From Trichoplax sp. H2 (lineage: Eukaryota > Placozoa > Uniplacotomia > Trichoplacea): a DNA stretch of 64,000 bases. Numbering within the stretch: the stretch's first letter is position 1; every line of letters begins with the position of its first letter. The notes beneath the pieces are model-generated. The model was given only the letters and a program-made list of their open reading frames with translations, made no database searches and had not been told where the DNA came from. Shown here piece by piece: positions 1-12,544 of this stretch. The stretch lies in assembly GCA_003344405.1 (NCBI GenBank), contig NOWV01000058.1, forward strand, positions 62,001 through 126,000, read 5' to 3'. Both the position numbers and the translations under genes were made by a program.

Positions 1-3000
1 AATCTAATATCTAATGCCGAGTCGATAATATACAAACACTAGATGAAAGACGAGGAAAAAAAACTGCGAAAAAGATTGATTTGGAATAAGGCAGCTAACA
101 ATAATGAACTGGTGTGTACGCTAACTCTTTATCCACGTTTCTTCGCTTGTAACTTCAATACTAGTGACAACTTTGACATTTTACACGCTTACAACTAACG
201 GCCAAATGGGACTGGTGGATAAATTATAAAATGATACACCAATAAACGCCAGCTTTGAAATTTCTCAGTGATTATGTATCTAGTATTTCCAATTTCTTTC
301 TACTACCTTTCCTATGGAATACTTTATTCTAGACTTCTAGTGCATGCGATACTTCCTAGAGTTCAACTGAGAAGAATCGTGCGTTGACTGTCCTTTACAG
401 TGTAATGTACTGTAGTTCATTTGATAGTACTACAGTATACTGTACTGTACTGTACAGTATTGTACGTAACGTCCTGTACCGTAATTTAATTCATTCGCGC
501 AGCCGCTATCGCAGTTGCTCTTCGACTTGTTGTTGCCGTTTTCAAAACAATACAGTTTATAGGATAAGCATTCAAGGCCAAATAAATGCAGGCCAAAAAT
601 CGAACTGTTTAGCTCGATGGATGTTGCTTCTTAAAGGGGTAAGAGAAAAGCAATACTATACAGTACTGTACAGTACTGTAAATACACGGTACCAGTGCTC
701 GCTACCGCGAAGCTACAGTACAATCAATTTTTAAAATTTACAGTACTGTACACTGTAAAAATAGTACTGTACTGTACTGTACTGTACTGTGCATCGCTTT
801 CGGCGCGCGGGCACTTCTCATACTGTACAGTGTACAGTATGAGAACAGTCCCCAATGCAGTACTGTACTGTACACTGTACACTGTACAATGGACTCCCAT
901 TTTATTGGAAATAAATTCAATCAATTGAAATTTAACAGCAGATCGTGCTAGTCTACCTATAGGCTCTAGTACTTTCTTCACAACTTGAACTCGAGCGTTA
1001 TAATGGGCCTTATTCACAATAATTATTGCAATACGTGATAATCAGATAAACTTCTATTGGTCGACAGCGATAATAATAATGTAAAAGTTAAAAAGTATCA
1101 GCGACAGCTCGATAACGAAGAAGGGAAATAGCAAGGTATTCTACCGATATTGCATGTACTATGCTGTACTGTACAGTAAAAGTACTAGGGTGCGTATTAC
1201 GACTACATTTGGATACGCTACCAGGAGCTGAAACCTCGCTATATAAAGTAGTTGGGCTCTTCCATTCTGACAGAATACGCATAAAAGTTTTCTGTTGAAC
1301 GACGTACTGTAGTTTTAAGGTGCAGTATAGAGAGGTACATGCCTGTCAACTCTAGTACAGTGCTACATTATTGTGTTGTCCATCTTTTGCACAGGTCTGT
1401 CTCTGTAGTATTGCCTATTACAACGAAAACTGGCCGGCATTACAGTTTGAGTTTTTGACTCAGATGGGGGACTCCTTGACCCACATTTAATTCACTAATT
1501 TGGAGAACCAATTTCAATGCAGCAATTACAGTTTTTATAGGCTATACAGTGCAACCACGGACTGATTGATCTTTCTGCCTACTTTACAAATCTAGTACTA
1601 GTATGTAATGTTAGATGTTCAATCCTTACTCACTGTCAGTTTCATCAACTGAATGATGACGAAATATTCTAATATGTCTACTGTACCTGTATTCCCACAT
1701 AAATTAACTAGAACAGACTATGCTGTAGCCCAATGTATAATTTTTTCGTTAGCTGCATGTAAACATTCCAACATCTTCATGAATTTCTTTGCGTACGTAA
1801 AAAAGAGTAATAACGTATATAAAGTCATACTATTAATCGTCAATCAGCAGCCAACATGCATTTGTTTACATATTACTATTATTATTACTTATTACTTTAT
1901 TTAAACTATCCAGGCTCATAAGTGTACTTTGTGTAATGCATGAGGTCATATCGGTAGGTCCAGACTAGGCAGGATAACGATCAACACGATATACAGATGA
2001 TTCAGGATAAGATTTATTGCAAAAACACACGACAGGATCGAGATCGATATTCCGAGATAGCTATGTAACATCTACAAGTGTTACAGCAAAAGCAATACTA
2101 TTTAACAGTCTTACACTTAAGCCATCGTACTGCAGTACGTATACTCTGCAACTACTTTACACTCTGCAGTGCTTCACATATAATTATCATAATCCTCATC
2201 TATTTTACATGATCAGTGTTACTGCACAATTAAAGTGCACATATCACACTTTGCCAATCATATTTCATTGTAAACATATATATATATACTGGCATGTATT
2301 CTCGCTTTATAGATCTCTATATCAATGATCATGATCAGACAACCGATTTGTAACGGATAGTGTTTCTTACTTTATGTTGGGATCTATTACTAACTGTAAA
2401 GTTACGACTTTCAGATTTAAAATTTGCAAAAAAGTCAGATATCGCACAAGAATAATATTCACGTAGAGCACAATTTTATGGTAACATAGCTCTGCCAGAT
2501 GAGGTAGATCGGATAGTAAGCAAGCGAATATACGGCAATTAAATTGAAGTTAAGATTGATAAGTTCAGGTTTGTTTGCCACTTGATGGTATTTATTTATA
2601 AAGCTGATTTTAACACTATAGATCATGGTCCACTAATTCCAAATTATCAACATTTTTATTTTGCAATGAGTATAAACATAGCCCTTATTAGTAATAATAA
2701 AATATATGTATTGCACACTCCAAAGTCTTTTTGTGGTATGCATTAACAACATTTTCTAGATGTAGTATTAGTATCATCTGCGCGATCTCAAATCATAGTA
2801 ATGATCATCATAAAATTAAATAAGTACCAAATTGTAATTCTTTATTTCAAATATGAGACTTTGACTTTAGTGAATAGTTTTATAATCTTCTCCCAGATAG
2901 GATACCAACACTAACTAAGCTATGTGTGACAATCACTTTCCTTCTCCCATTCATATTACAGGGTTTAGAATGAATGTCTACGCTCTGTTTCTTTGCATAC

Positions 3001-4725
3001 CGCTATTACACATTGAGTAAAGATAACTTTACAATTCTTATTGCCCGCAATTCTGTAATCGTTTATAAGTATATAGCCTTACTCTCACATTTTCAAAGCA
3101 AATTTTTCCTTTTCTGAATAATTATCGATAGACGCCTATCGTAAGTCACTTTATGTCGTCTTCAAAGATTCCATAGTGCTATTTAAAGCAGTATGCAAAT
3201 GGTTTATGTAAGTATAGTAATTCATTCATGAAATATTAAAAATAACAAAATCAAACGTAATGATGCTCTTTAACCCCTTAGCTTAATCCTAAACATTAAT
3301 GGAATCTGAACAATATTTTAAGCTAGCATAAGAGACCATTTACGTATATGTTGCCAGTGAAACTGATAAAACTTTGAAATATATATAGTGTATACTGACT
3401 GTACAATGTACAGTACAACAGTGTTATATGTTAGTAAAATCAGCCAATATCAACATAACAAATCATCATAACAATGCTTCTCCCGATAAATATCTCCATT
3501 TTAAACTTTGTAAAACGAACGATTTTTTACGAGTTCTATCCATTCAGTAACTAATTCTGTAACCTACTTAGAAAGCTAGAAGTTCATACAAACGATCTAA
3601 TAAATTCAAATCTACCTTCAGTCCTCAACCGTTCTTTCAATACCTTTCTTCTAAAAAACTCTATTACAAATCATGCTGCTATATAATTTCATTACTTAAT
3701 CTTGTTATTGTAATCTTATGCGAATAATAAGCGGACACTAGAACTTCCTTTCTAATCAACAATGCGCTTTAATAATATTATTTACATTCCCTCTTAATAA
3801 TAAACATAAGATAGTCGACGGCGCTACCATCGTCAGCGATTATTTGTATTAGTATTCCACGAATTATGATGTGATAGCATACAGTAGTACGTTGCTGCCG
3901 TTTGCTTGAGCTATGATCACAATCAAAATAATTTATATAACTTCATGAATCTTCATTTAGTTATGCTTTCAATGTACAAAGTAGAATATTATAGAACTTT
4001 ATGTACTATGCTAGGATTTGGGCATCATTCTAGCGTAAAAGATACATGCTACTGTACAGTAAGCTACCGTAGGAGTGCATTCAATGTAATCGATTGCCCA
4101 AAAATCAATATCGTAGAACATACGCCTTCTTGTCTCAATTCGTAATACTAATGGCCAAATGTAAATAATTGAGTCTTGATCAAATTCATCAATAAATGTC
4201 ATTAATTTGACTGTGCATAACATACGATATGAAGCAGTTAGAGCAAACATTCTAAGGTAGGCTACAGGTATACTCTTAACGATTCGATTTATTCCATAAT
4301 TCAGAGTTTACTATAAGAATAGTATAGAAAGATTACTTACAATCTTACTATTTATATTATCGCTTTTGACCAAGCATAAATTTTCTAATTTCATGCAAGA
4401 AATGTTATGCAAGACATTTAATGTGAGTCCGATAAATTTATCAGCATGCTGTGACCACAATCGTTCTAAACTATAGCGATGCAATCAACGGCAATCTTCT
4501 CCGTACGCTTTTGTACCATATGTATACGCCCTCAAAGCATATGTATACTTTACAACAAGTTTACTTTTGACCCAAAGATTGACCTATGGAATCAACATTG
4601 CGTGCATTTCACTCTTTGATCAAAATAGATGATCTTCAAATATAGTTTATTAAAGCGTGACCCCACGCACAAAATTCCACGCCTACGCCTCTAGTCTATT
4701 GAATCGATTTAAGAAGCTAGAAGAT
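1..4725. other. intergenic region with pentamer-repeat islands, no gene supported
   Basis: I find no exon series or recognisable protein on either strand. Open frames between about 384 and 1017 run through GTACT/AGTAC repeats on both strands and read as low-complexity TVLYC/YSTVQ peptides, so they are repeat artefacts. The rest is AT-rich, non-coding-looking sequence leading to the promoter of transporter A. Confidence 0.6.
397..890. repeat. GTACT/AGTAC pentamer palindrome island 1
   Basis: Runs of the 5-bp unit GTACT and its complement AGTAC occur at about 430-465, 656-681, 739-790 and 820-890. Where the two orientations meet they make self-complementary blocks such as GTACTGTACAGTAC, which could extrude as small cruciforms. 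A longer head-to-tail run lies at 763-790. Single copies trail to about 1350. The same motif forms larger islands at 12.4-15.5 kb. Confidence 0.85.
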
Positions 4726-4764
4726 TATAAATAAATACACGGCGCAGTTAAGAAATAATTCATT
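4726..4764 (+). promoter_or_regulatory. candidate TATA-type core promoter of transporter A
   Basis: TATAAATAA begins at 4726. A pyrimidine/A initiator-like TTCATTA lies about 35 bp downstream around 4759-4765. The first in-frame ATG follows at 4783 and the preferred ATG at 4858. The position fits a short 5' leader, but the initiator match is weak, so this is an inference from spacing. Confidence 0.4.
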
Positions 4765-4857
4765 ATAACTTATTTCACCTATGTGCTAATCGCATCTACA
4801 CCAAGCGCGAGTAGTTTTAATATTAACCAGAAGACACAACAAATCGATACCTTCAAG

Positions 4858-7800
4858 ATGTCTACAGACAGCGATAATCAAGTAGAAATCGCCAAAAAAA
4901 GAAAGTTTCGACCCAGAAAGGCGTTGAAGAAATCCAAGAAAGCATTAGCTGGTGAAAACCTTCTGTTAACACTGACTATCATTGGTGTCTTAGTTGGCGT
5001 TTTAATCGGTTTTCTAGTTCGAATGGCTCATCCGGGCGAAGTAGCCATAAAGCTAGTTAATTTTCCTGGAGATCTTCTTATCAGAATGTTAAAAATGTTG
5101 ATTTTACCATTAATCGTCTCCAGTCTTATAGCTGGTTTAGCTTCCCTAGACGCGGGTGCATCAGGCAAAATGGGCCGTCGAGCTATTCTTTACTACTTTG
5201 GAACGACAGTTTTAGCAGTAGTTTTAGGTCTAGTGCTTGTTGTAGTTATCCATCCTGGTAAAACTAAAGCAGGCTTATCCAGTGAAAAGCAAGAACATAT
5301 CAACACCTTAGATGCCTTTCTTGATCTTATAAGGTTAGCTTTATTCTTTTCATGAATTTGAATTGATACTGTCAAGTTAGAAAGTAATAAAAAAACGATT
5401 TAGAGTCAGTAACAAGTAATGCCTGTAATGGAATCAAATTTTTGTAGCCAAGTATACATCTGGCATCTCCAAAATAATATACAAATTGTGCTTGCCATTA
5501 ACCATATCGTTACATAAATACTTATGATCTAGTAATGATGGCCTTACCTTATGATGAACAAATAGGCTAAAGTATTTCTTGATGCTGAAAATTTGAGAAT
5601 TGCTTATGCGCAATTTAAATTACCTCCCTATGCGTTACAAGTGTCATACTTTACAATACTGTCAGTAATAACTGTTAGTATATCATATAATTCCGTATGT
5701 CATTATTAGTTTTCTCCTAGCAGAAGTTGAATAATGAATGTTACCCTTCTATGCAATCAATATAGTTACCACTTAGTCGCGCATTTTATGAGCCGCAATA
5801 TCATTATTCATTATTCAGATGATTAAAACGGATAACCTAGCAAATCTGCTACTAGACTTTTCTTCAAGAACTACAATCCGAGATATCGCATCTTATAACG
5901 TGGTACGAGTATCGTAATCTGGGATAATTTTAGTATAGCCTGTCTGGCCTTCAATATTATGTTGAATGATTAGATGCAATTAATTATCTCCATAAATTAT
6001 CGTGATATTATGTTTGCTAATTTATGCAAAGTATTTATTAATATTCAGTCATAAAATCAGAAAATCAGGTTCAGATTTTATGTTTACTTTAAAAATCTAA
6101 GCTATTAAGTAACAGTTACGCGTACATTTTAAAATAAAATACGCGTATACATATAAGCACAGAATGCAGATTACAATACACTGCTGTACTATCGTATTAA
6201 AACAAAATTAGCAGCTGTAAAAACAGCTGCTACTTGTACGCTAACTGTTAAGCTATAACTTTGTATCGATTTACCAGACTTAAATATCCTTAAAATTAGA
6301 AGCATTTCTAAGGCATTCTATTTAGATTACATATAGAAAATGTCACATTAGAAGTTATTTTATGATATCAAGTAAATGTGTTAAAAGCAAGTGTTCCATA
6401 TATCTTGCGTACAGAGTATACTGTATTGATGAATTTGTAAGCAGCAGCCATGCAACGAACTCACAAAAACATTTATATTTACCGTAAACTACAGCCAAAC
6501 CAATATATAATTCACTATATTTCTTAATTTCTTAAAATTTAGAAATATGTTCCCTTCAAACTTAATACAAGCGTGTTTTGAAACGGTAAGGAAAATTTTA
6601 TGCATTTATACCCTTACTCTACTCGTACGTTGATAATTATAATTAAACCGAGTACAATATCAGGTTTTGTACCTTTTATGATACTATCAATTTCAAATTT
6701 CTTTAAAGTCTTTTAACGCAGACGCTACACTTTCATTATTAGTGACAGCATTAAATGCAGTTTTTTTTATGTACTATGATTATTGAATAAACATTAAGCA
6801 TTCTCACCCAATCATCCCTTTGTAGCAAAAAACTGTGTACAAGGAAGTTAGGCATCCGGTTGCTGTTATAACACATGATAACATCACTAATGCAACGCAA
6901 AGGGTCACAGTTTTGCCAACAATGATTAGCGAGATTTCGATCAACTCCGATAGTTCAAATATTACTAAAAACATAACCGTGGCTAAATTTGAGCACGTTG
7001 GTGAAGAACACTTTGTAGACGGTATGAATGTTCTGGGTTTGGTAGTATTTTCAATCGCGTTTGGTATTACTATGAGCAATATTGGAGAAGGAGGAGAACC
7101 CATAAAGCGGTTTTTCTTGTCCCTGAATGAAGTCGTTATGAAATTAGTAGGAATCGTTATGTGGTAAGAAAACCTGACGAAAAAATTCAGTTTTGGTAAT
7201 AAGTGCTAGGTGCCTATATTTTTAATAAAGTTTTGACTTTCCTACTCGATCAGGTATTCTCCTGTTGGTATCATGTTTTTAATAGCGGGACAAATAATTA
7301 AGATGGATGATTTTGGTAAAGTTATGGGCTCTCTTGGCTTATATATGGTCACTGTTATACTGGGATTGTTAATACATTCGATGGTTACACTACCTGCAAT
7401 TTACTTTGCTGTCGTTCGTAAAAATCCCTTCATATACATGAAAGGTGTCCTACAGGCTTTAGTAACTGCATTTGGTACTGCTTCCAGGTATAGTTTAAAA
7501 TAAAATTCGCCAATCCTGTTAACTTTTTATTTTTGTAATTCATATTATTTCTGTGACAGTTCAGCGACGCTTCCAGTGACCTTCAGATGCTTAGAAAACA
7601 ATCTAAACGTTGACAAACGAGTTACACGATTTGTACTTCCAATTGGTGCCACAGTTAATATGGATGGTACAGCCCTTTATGAAGCTGTTGCTTCAGTATT
7701 TATTGCTCAAGTAAATGGAATTACCCTTAATTTTGGACAACTCGTAACAGTGAGGTAAGACAGAACTATAAGTATGACATTGGCATCAATGAATAATCAG

Positions 7801-8210
7801 ATAATAAATAAATTTTAATTTTCCAAATTTTTCTGATTTATCCATTAAATTTGCTATTATGTTACAGTTTAACGGCTACTCTAGCTGCAATTGGTGCTGC
7901 TGGTATACCACAAGCTGGAACAGTCACTATATTACTAGTTTTAACAGCGGTAGGCCTGCCAGCAGAAGATGTTTCACTGATTATGGCAATCGATTGGTTT
8001 CTTGATCGAATTCGCACAGCCGTAAACGTTCTTGGTGATGCCTATGGCACTGGTATCGTTTATCACTTATCAAAATCAGAATTGGCGGATGCAGATGCAC
8101 GTGAAGAGGCGAAAGCTATAGAAGAAGGTAATTTTACAGAACAAAAAGAAACTGAGGATATAGCGTTGGAGACAAAAAAAGCCTCGAATTCTAGCGAAAG
8201 CCAACTATAA
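4858..8210 (+). CDS. excitatory amino acid transporter A (SLC1 family), six exons
   Basis: Sodium-coupled acidic amino acid (glutamate/aspartate) transporter of the plasma membrane. Exons are 4858-5333, 6543-6585, 6826-7163, 7254-7487, 7560-7754 and 7868-8210; all introns are GT-AG and the phases join, giving 542 aa. The start was chosen because it aligns with paralog B; an in-frame ATG at 4783 would add 25 residues. Family landmarks are a long hydrophobic first exon with the first membrane helices, the [12 protein letters not shown] re-entrant loop, [10 protein letters not shown] (about 397-406), [12 protein letters not shown] (second hairpin) and DWFLDRIRT (about 471-479). The second Arg of DRIRT marks acidic rather than neutral (ASCT-like) substrates. 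The exon 3 extracellular loop carries several N-x-S/T sites. The C-terminus is ESQL, a class I PDZ-ligand pattern. Family assignment is firm; the exact substrate is inferred. Confidence 0.95.
6210..6231. repeat. perfect 9-bp hairpin with two E-box cores in intron 1 of transporter A
   Basis: AGCAGCTGT, a four-A loop, then ACAGCTGCT form a perfect stem-loop. Each arm contains the E-box CAGCTG. It lies inside the first intron of transporter A; function is unknown. Confidence 0.6.
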
Positions 8211-10753
8211 TTATATGTTCAGTTATTCTCACTTTAACATGGGATCCACTAACTGAACGTAAGCCTACCATGTAATTTTGTAGTTTATCTTCATACGTAC
8301 TGTTTGTCATAAGTTTGTGATGTTTAGCTACATAAACATTTACCATAAATATTAGAGTATCCTTATAAGCTACCTTTATCTTGTATGCTTCTTCGATTGT
8401 TATTTGCTTTGCGTGTTGAGATATTTGTTACATTCAATTCCAAATACAGCAACTGCCTTTATTGGCTCGAGCTATCTTAAAATTTTATTTGCACGTACGT
8501 ATTTCAGAGAAACACCGTCTGGTAAGTTTATATTGCATCCACCATTTTCTTAAATATACGATAATCGTACAGCAAATCCCCAGACAATTTTGTATACAGT
8601 ATTAAAGGAGAAGTACATCGACTGTTTATGAAGCTTCGAGAAGGCGACACGCAGAGCGGCCGCCTGTTAGGTTTTATTATTGTATGTGTGTATTAATTAA
8701 TATACTCGTATGCTCCCATTGCAAATGCCATAATTTTCGATATGTATTACGCAGCTACCTTATGAAAGTAATAGTACTTAATGTATTGTGACTATTGTAG
8801 TAGCTCAAATACAATACATTCTTGTATCTAATTCTACCAGGAGCATACTGATATATAATAAATTTAGTAGTCTGCTTATTGCATTAATAACAAATTTCAA
8901 TCATTCATCAACTTGTAATAATTGCTTTAATTTCTAGCAGATATTTATACCAGCTATGTATCGTACTAAATTTCACTTTTAAGTGTGAAGTCAAGTCTAA
9001 TAAATCAAACTATTAAATTCAAGTAGTAATGCGTAAAGTTTCTAACGATATTCAAGCCGATATTTACGAAGACAATGTAGTATTGCTTTCTTCATTTCAT
9101 GAAATTGATACAGTAAGATGGCTACACTCCATACATAAGAGCCCATGCGAATAGTTTCATAACTTAACTGAGTCCTCACCGTAAATAATTCTATATCTAG
9201 GCACTACTCGTAAAATAGACATTATGCATGGTTAAATTCTGTACGCAATTATCGTTAATTTTGCATAAAACTTTCCGTCTTGCTCAGAATCTTCATAATT
9301 TGGTAAATACCTGTTACTAATCAGCTGCAGTCATGCGATTTGAAGCGCTTAAGAAACTAACAGGGAAGTTGATGCCATTTAGTAGCATATACATTATTTA
9401 TGATGTGACATTTAAAGTAATATGCGAATAAATCTACACCAAATCTGTTCTAGATTGAGAATTAATAAATTTTGAATATCCCAATAACTACCAGTAACTT
9501 CGATAATGACTTGGTTAGCTTAGTTGTGTAAGGTGTAATTCATGTATCTGGCATTGCAGCTAACAGTAAATTAAATTCAGAGCTATTCCAAAAACTATAT
9601 CTCATCAATTTCAAGTCTGTCATGATAAAATCCCCCAAGTGAATTAAATTATCAATGGATAAAGTCTGCACTTAATAGTAAATTTATTAAATTCTTTTCA
9701 TCAGTACAGTGAAGGATCGATCCATATGTATTAGACGTTACTACTATAAAAATGATATATCCAGAGTCCTAATATACACCTATGATGCGACTCTAATTAT
9801 AATATTAACTTATTAAAATTATAATTATATGGTACTACCACGTATTTATACGAACCGGTAGCTCTAGGTTGTATCGAACATTTACCGTAAGAGCGCCAGC
9901 ATTTATCTATCTTGATACACATACGCGTATGCAAGATTTCTGTGTATGTTATATATTAGGGATAGAAGAATTATTAGGCTTATCCCGTAAGCAAACGTAA
10001 GCAAACCAATCGAGTATAAGCTATACAGTATAAGAATAATATTGTAGAGCCTTATAATCGAATTGCAGGGTAATCGAAGTACGAATATACAGTATAAATA
10101 TGCACAGATACATGGACATAAGCAACTTGTACCTTGATAGTTAAAAATCAACACACGTATATATTGAAAAATACCCGAGCGTTATCCCAAGAGAACAATA
10201 TCATAGCAATTGCCGTAACATGAAAAAGGCATCGCAAATGAGCTTCATACTTATTTACACACATAATATCGCTTATACTGTATGTATTACAGAAATATAA
10301 AGGGACGTATTATCGCAAGGCAAGGTACCCTGTTTGGTTAATACCTTATTATCAGACGTTTTTGCAGCATGTGCATATCATATCAGCAATCAACAATTTA
10401 CTATTTTTTACTTGCAATAGCTACATCATGTCTTTTCAATTTCGAGTGCATCCATGTCATTTGACTGCAAGTATATGAAGTTATAATACGGAATCCGTGT
10501 GTAATTTCAAGTAGCACCCATTCAAGTACTGCCTTTCAACAAGTAATCTGTAGCTGCAAACAGTATAAAGCAAATAAAATAGATAGAACATAAACAGGAA
10601 ATATTAACGAATGACTGTCCACTCTTCCTAGCAGATCTCTCTTTTTAAAAATACTATATTTACTATTTTCGAAAAATTTGGTCTACATGCATACGATAAG
10701 GTGCAACCATGATAACCTGCGTAAATGCTCACCCAGAGATGTTAAATAGGTTT
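8211..10753. other. 3' flank of transporter A and intergenic DNA, no gene seen
   Basis: AT-rich sequence follows the transporter stop codon; an AATAAA occurs at 8857-8862 but is far downstream, so the transcript end is uncertain. No exon series, tRNA-like fold or repeat array was recognised. The one longer open frame, about 9.9-10.15 kb on the minus strand, has no family signature and atypical low-complexity composition. Confidence 0.55.
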
Positions 10754-11965
10754 TTACATTGTGAATCCTAGTCCCTGCATGATTTTCCGGTAATCTAAGC
10801 GCTCACGAATTAGACGGATTTCCTGCCCATTCACTAAAACCTCAGCTGCATAAGGGCGCAAGTTATACAAGGAACTCATTGAAGCGCAGTACGCACCAGC
10901 AGTTAAGATTGCTAACAGATCTCCCTCTTGTGGTAAAGCAATTTCGAGATTCTCACCAAATGTATCTGAAGATTCGCAAATATTTCCTACAACCGTGACT
11001 CTGCGCAAGGGTGCATCCGGATTGGAAATATTAATAATATGATGATAAGAGCCATACAAGGCAGGTCTAATAATGTGGTTCATCCCCGAATCGGTGCCAA
11101 TAAAAATTATTTCTCCGTTTTTCTTAATATTAGTCACCTTAACCAATAAGCAAGTTGATTCCGCTACTAAAAACTTTCCAGGTTCCACTATCATATTGAT
11201 TTCTCTCCCATTAGATAAGGTAAATTCCTTTACGTACTTCTCAACACAATTAAAGAATTGCTTTATGCGGACTGGTTTAGAGTCAGGTTCATACATTACT
11301 CCAAAGCCCCCGCCAAGATCTATAAATTTTAAACTTTTAAAATTTGCAGCTATTTTAAAAATTTCATACACTGCACTCTCAAATACTTCAGCTGCATAGA
11401 AGCCGGAGCCTATGTGACAATGTACCCCAATTAATTGAAGGTGATATTTTCGTATAATTTGCTTGGCTTGCTCGATCTCCTCCAATAAGATACCAAATTT
11501 AGATTCTTTACCACCTGTTATCACCATTTTGGTCTCACCATCGCCGATACCGGGATTGAACCTAATCGATACTTCTGCTCCATTGAATACAGCCCCAAAA
11601 CGTTCTAATTCGGAAATGGACCCTATATTCGGTATGACACCTTCCGCGTGTACCTCTGCTAGTTCTTGATCATCAGAATTATTACCAGTAAAGATAATTT
11701 GTTGGCTTTTAAAGCCACACTGTTTAGCTAGTTTTATCTCAAAGGGTGCTACTGCATCGATACCGTCAATGCCTGCTGCCTTGAGCTCTCTAATGATATG
11801 AGGATTGTAATTTGCTTTCAAAGCATAATAGACCTTGGTATTTTTACCGGTTGCATCTTTAAGAATTTGCACTTTACGATGCAGAATACCGGAGTCTGTC
11901 ACGAACACTGGCGTGCCATGCTTTTCAGTCACTCTTTGAGAAATTTCAAGACTAGGTTTATACAT
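10754..11965 (-). CDS. lysA: diaminopimelate decarboxylase (LysA), intronless, likely bacterial origin
   Basis: PLP-dependent fold-type III decarboxylase that converts meso-diaminopimelate to L-lysine, the last step of bacterial lysine synthesis. It is an uninterrupted 403-aa frame, close to the usual family length. Visible motifs in order: YYALKAN with the PLP lysine K50, HCHIGSG (182-188), LGGGFG (from 217) that binds phosphate, EPGK (261-264, usually EPGR), the catalytic CESSD (330-334) and the substrate/PLP region GAYC...YNLRP (357-371). There are no introns, although every neighbouring conserved gene is split. Animals normally lack this pathway, so horizontal acquisition is the likely explanation; it sits between two animal genes in continuous sequence. 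A related PLP decarboxylase with another substrate is possible but CESSD and the C-terminal motif favour LysA. It appears intact. Confidence 0.93.
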   Translation of the reverse strand: MYKPSLEISQRVTEKHGTPVFVTDSGILHRKVQILKDATGKNTKVYYALKANYNPHIIRELKAAGIDGIDAVAPFEIKLAKQCGFKSQQIIFTGNNSDDQELAEVHAEGVIPNIGSISELERFGAVFNGAEVSIRFNPGIGDGETKMVITGGKESKFGILLEEIEQAKQIIRKYHLQLIGVHCHIGSGFYAAEVFESAVYEIFKIAANFKSLKFIDLGGGFGVMYEPDSKPVRIKQFFNCVEKYVKEFTLSNGREINMIVEPGKFLVAESTCLLVKVTNIKKNGEIIFIGTDSGMNHIIRPALYGSYHHIINISNPDAPLRRVTVVGNICESSDTFGENLEIALPQEGDLLAILTAGAYCASMSSLYNLRPYAAEVLVNGQEIRLIRERLDYRKIMQGLGFTM

Positions 11966-12077
11966 GATTCACTAATCATGGCCAGTGTCCTTTAATAAAA
12001 TATATAAGCTCTTAATTATTCCTAATCGAAGGCTAAGAAGTACATTATTATTGTTAAATTACAGTATTACTTTAAAA

Positions 12078-12130
12078 TACTATATTATTATTGTTATTAT
12101 CATCATTATTATTATTATTATTATTATTTA
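12078..12130. repeat. (ATT)n microsatellite
   Basis: An imperfect ATT run with a few GTT and ATC interruptions lies just upstream of the lysA start. A shorter ATT run lies at about 12299-12313 and another at 12664-12678. Confidence 0.9.
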
Positions 12131-12450
12131 TTACCTCTACGACTATGGTACCATCAGCTGCACTTCAGCGCTTCTCTTTTATTTCCTTATTTCTGTTTTT
12201 AGTCATTTTAGCAGTCATCCTGTATTCAATATGCTGTCTTGTTGCTGCAAAGTAAAAAGCCGTGTTTACAGCTGGTAGAGTAGCAGATCAATGCGATAAT
12301 TATTATTATTATTTTATTGTAGGCATTAGTTTCAGTTAAAGTTGTGGAATGATTGAAATCATCGGCGTTAACGGAGTTTGAGCGAGCGGCTTTGTATAGT
12401 ACAGTATAAAAGAATTTTCTCTTTGTTTTTATGATTAGTATCATAATACG

Positions 12451-12544
12451 GTACAGTACTCATGGACTACTACAGTACAGTACAGTACTGTACTGTACAG
12501 TGTACTGTACAGTAGATCAATTGATGCAGTACAGTACTGTATCA
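12451..12544. repeat. GTACT/AGTAC pentamer palindrome island 2
   Basis: Dense alternating AGTAC and GTACT units with inversions occur around 12472-12515 and 12528-12541. Smaller copies continue at 12780, 12837, 13063, 13240, 13457-13495, 13953-13971, 14193-14220 and 14327-14355. Confidence 0.85.

Noticed and set aside
384-1017. Several overlapping open frames on both strands
   Set aside because: They read through GTACT/AGTAC repeats and give TVLYC/YSTVQ low-complexity peptides on both strands; no splice or family support.
10754-11965. lysA as bacterial contamination in the assembly
   Set aside because: It lies in continuous sequence between intron-containing animal genes with the same AT-rich flanks; not fully excluded without reads, but contamination is the less likely reading.
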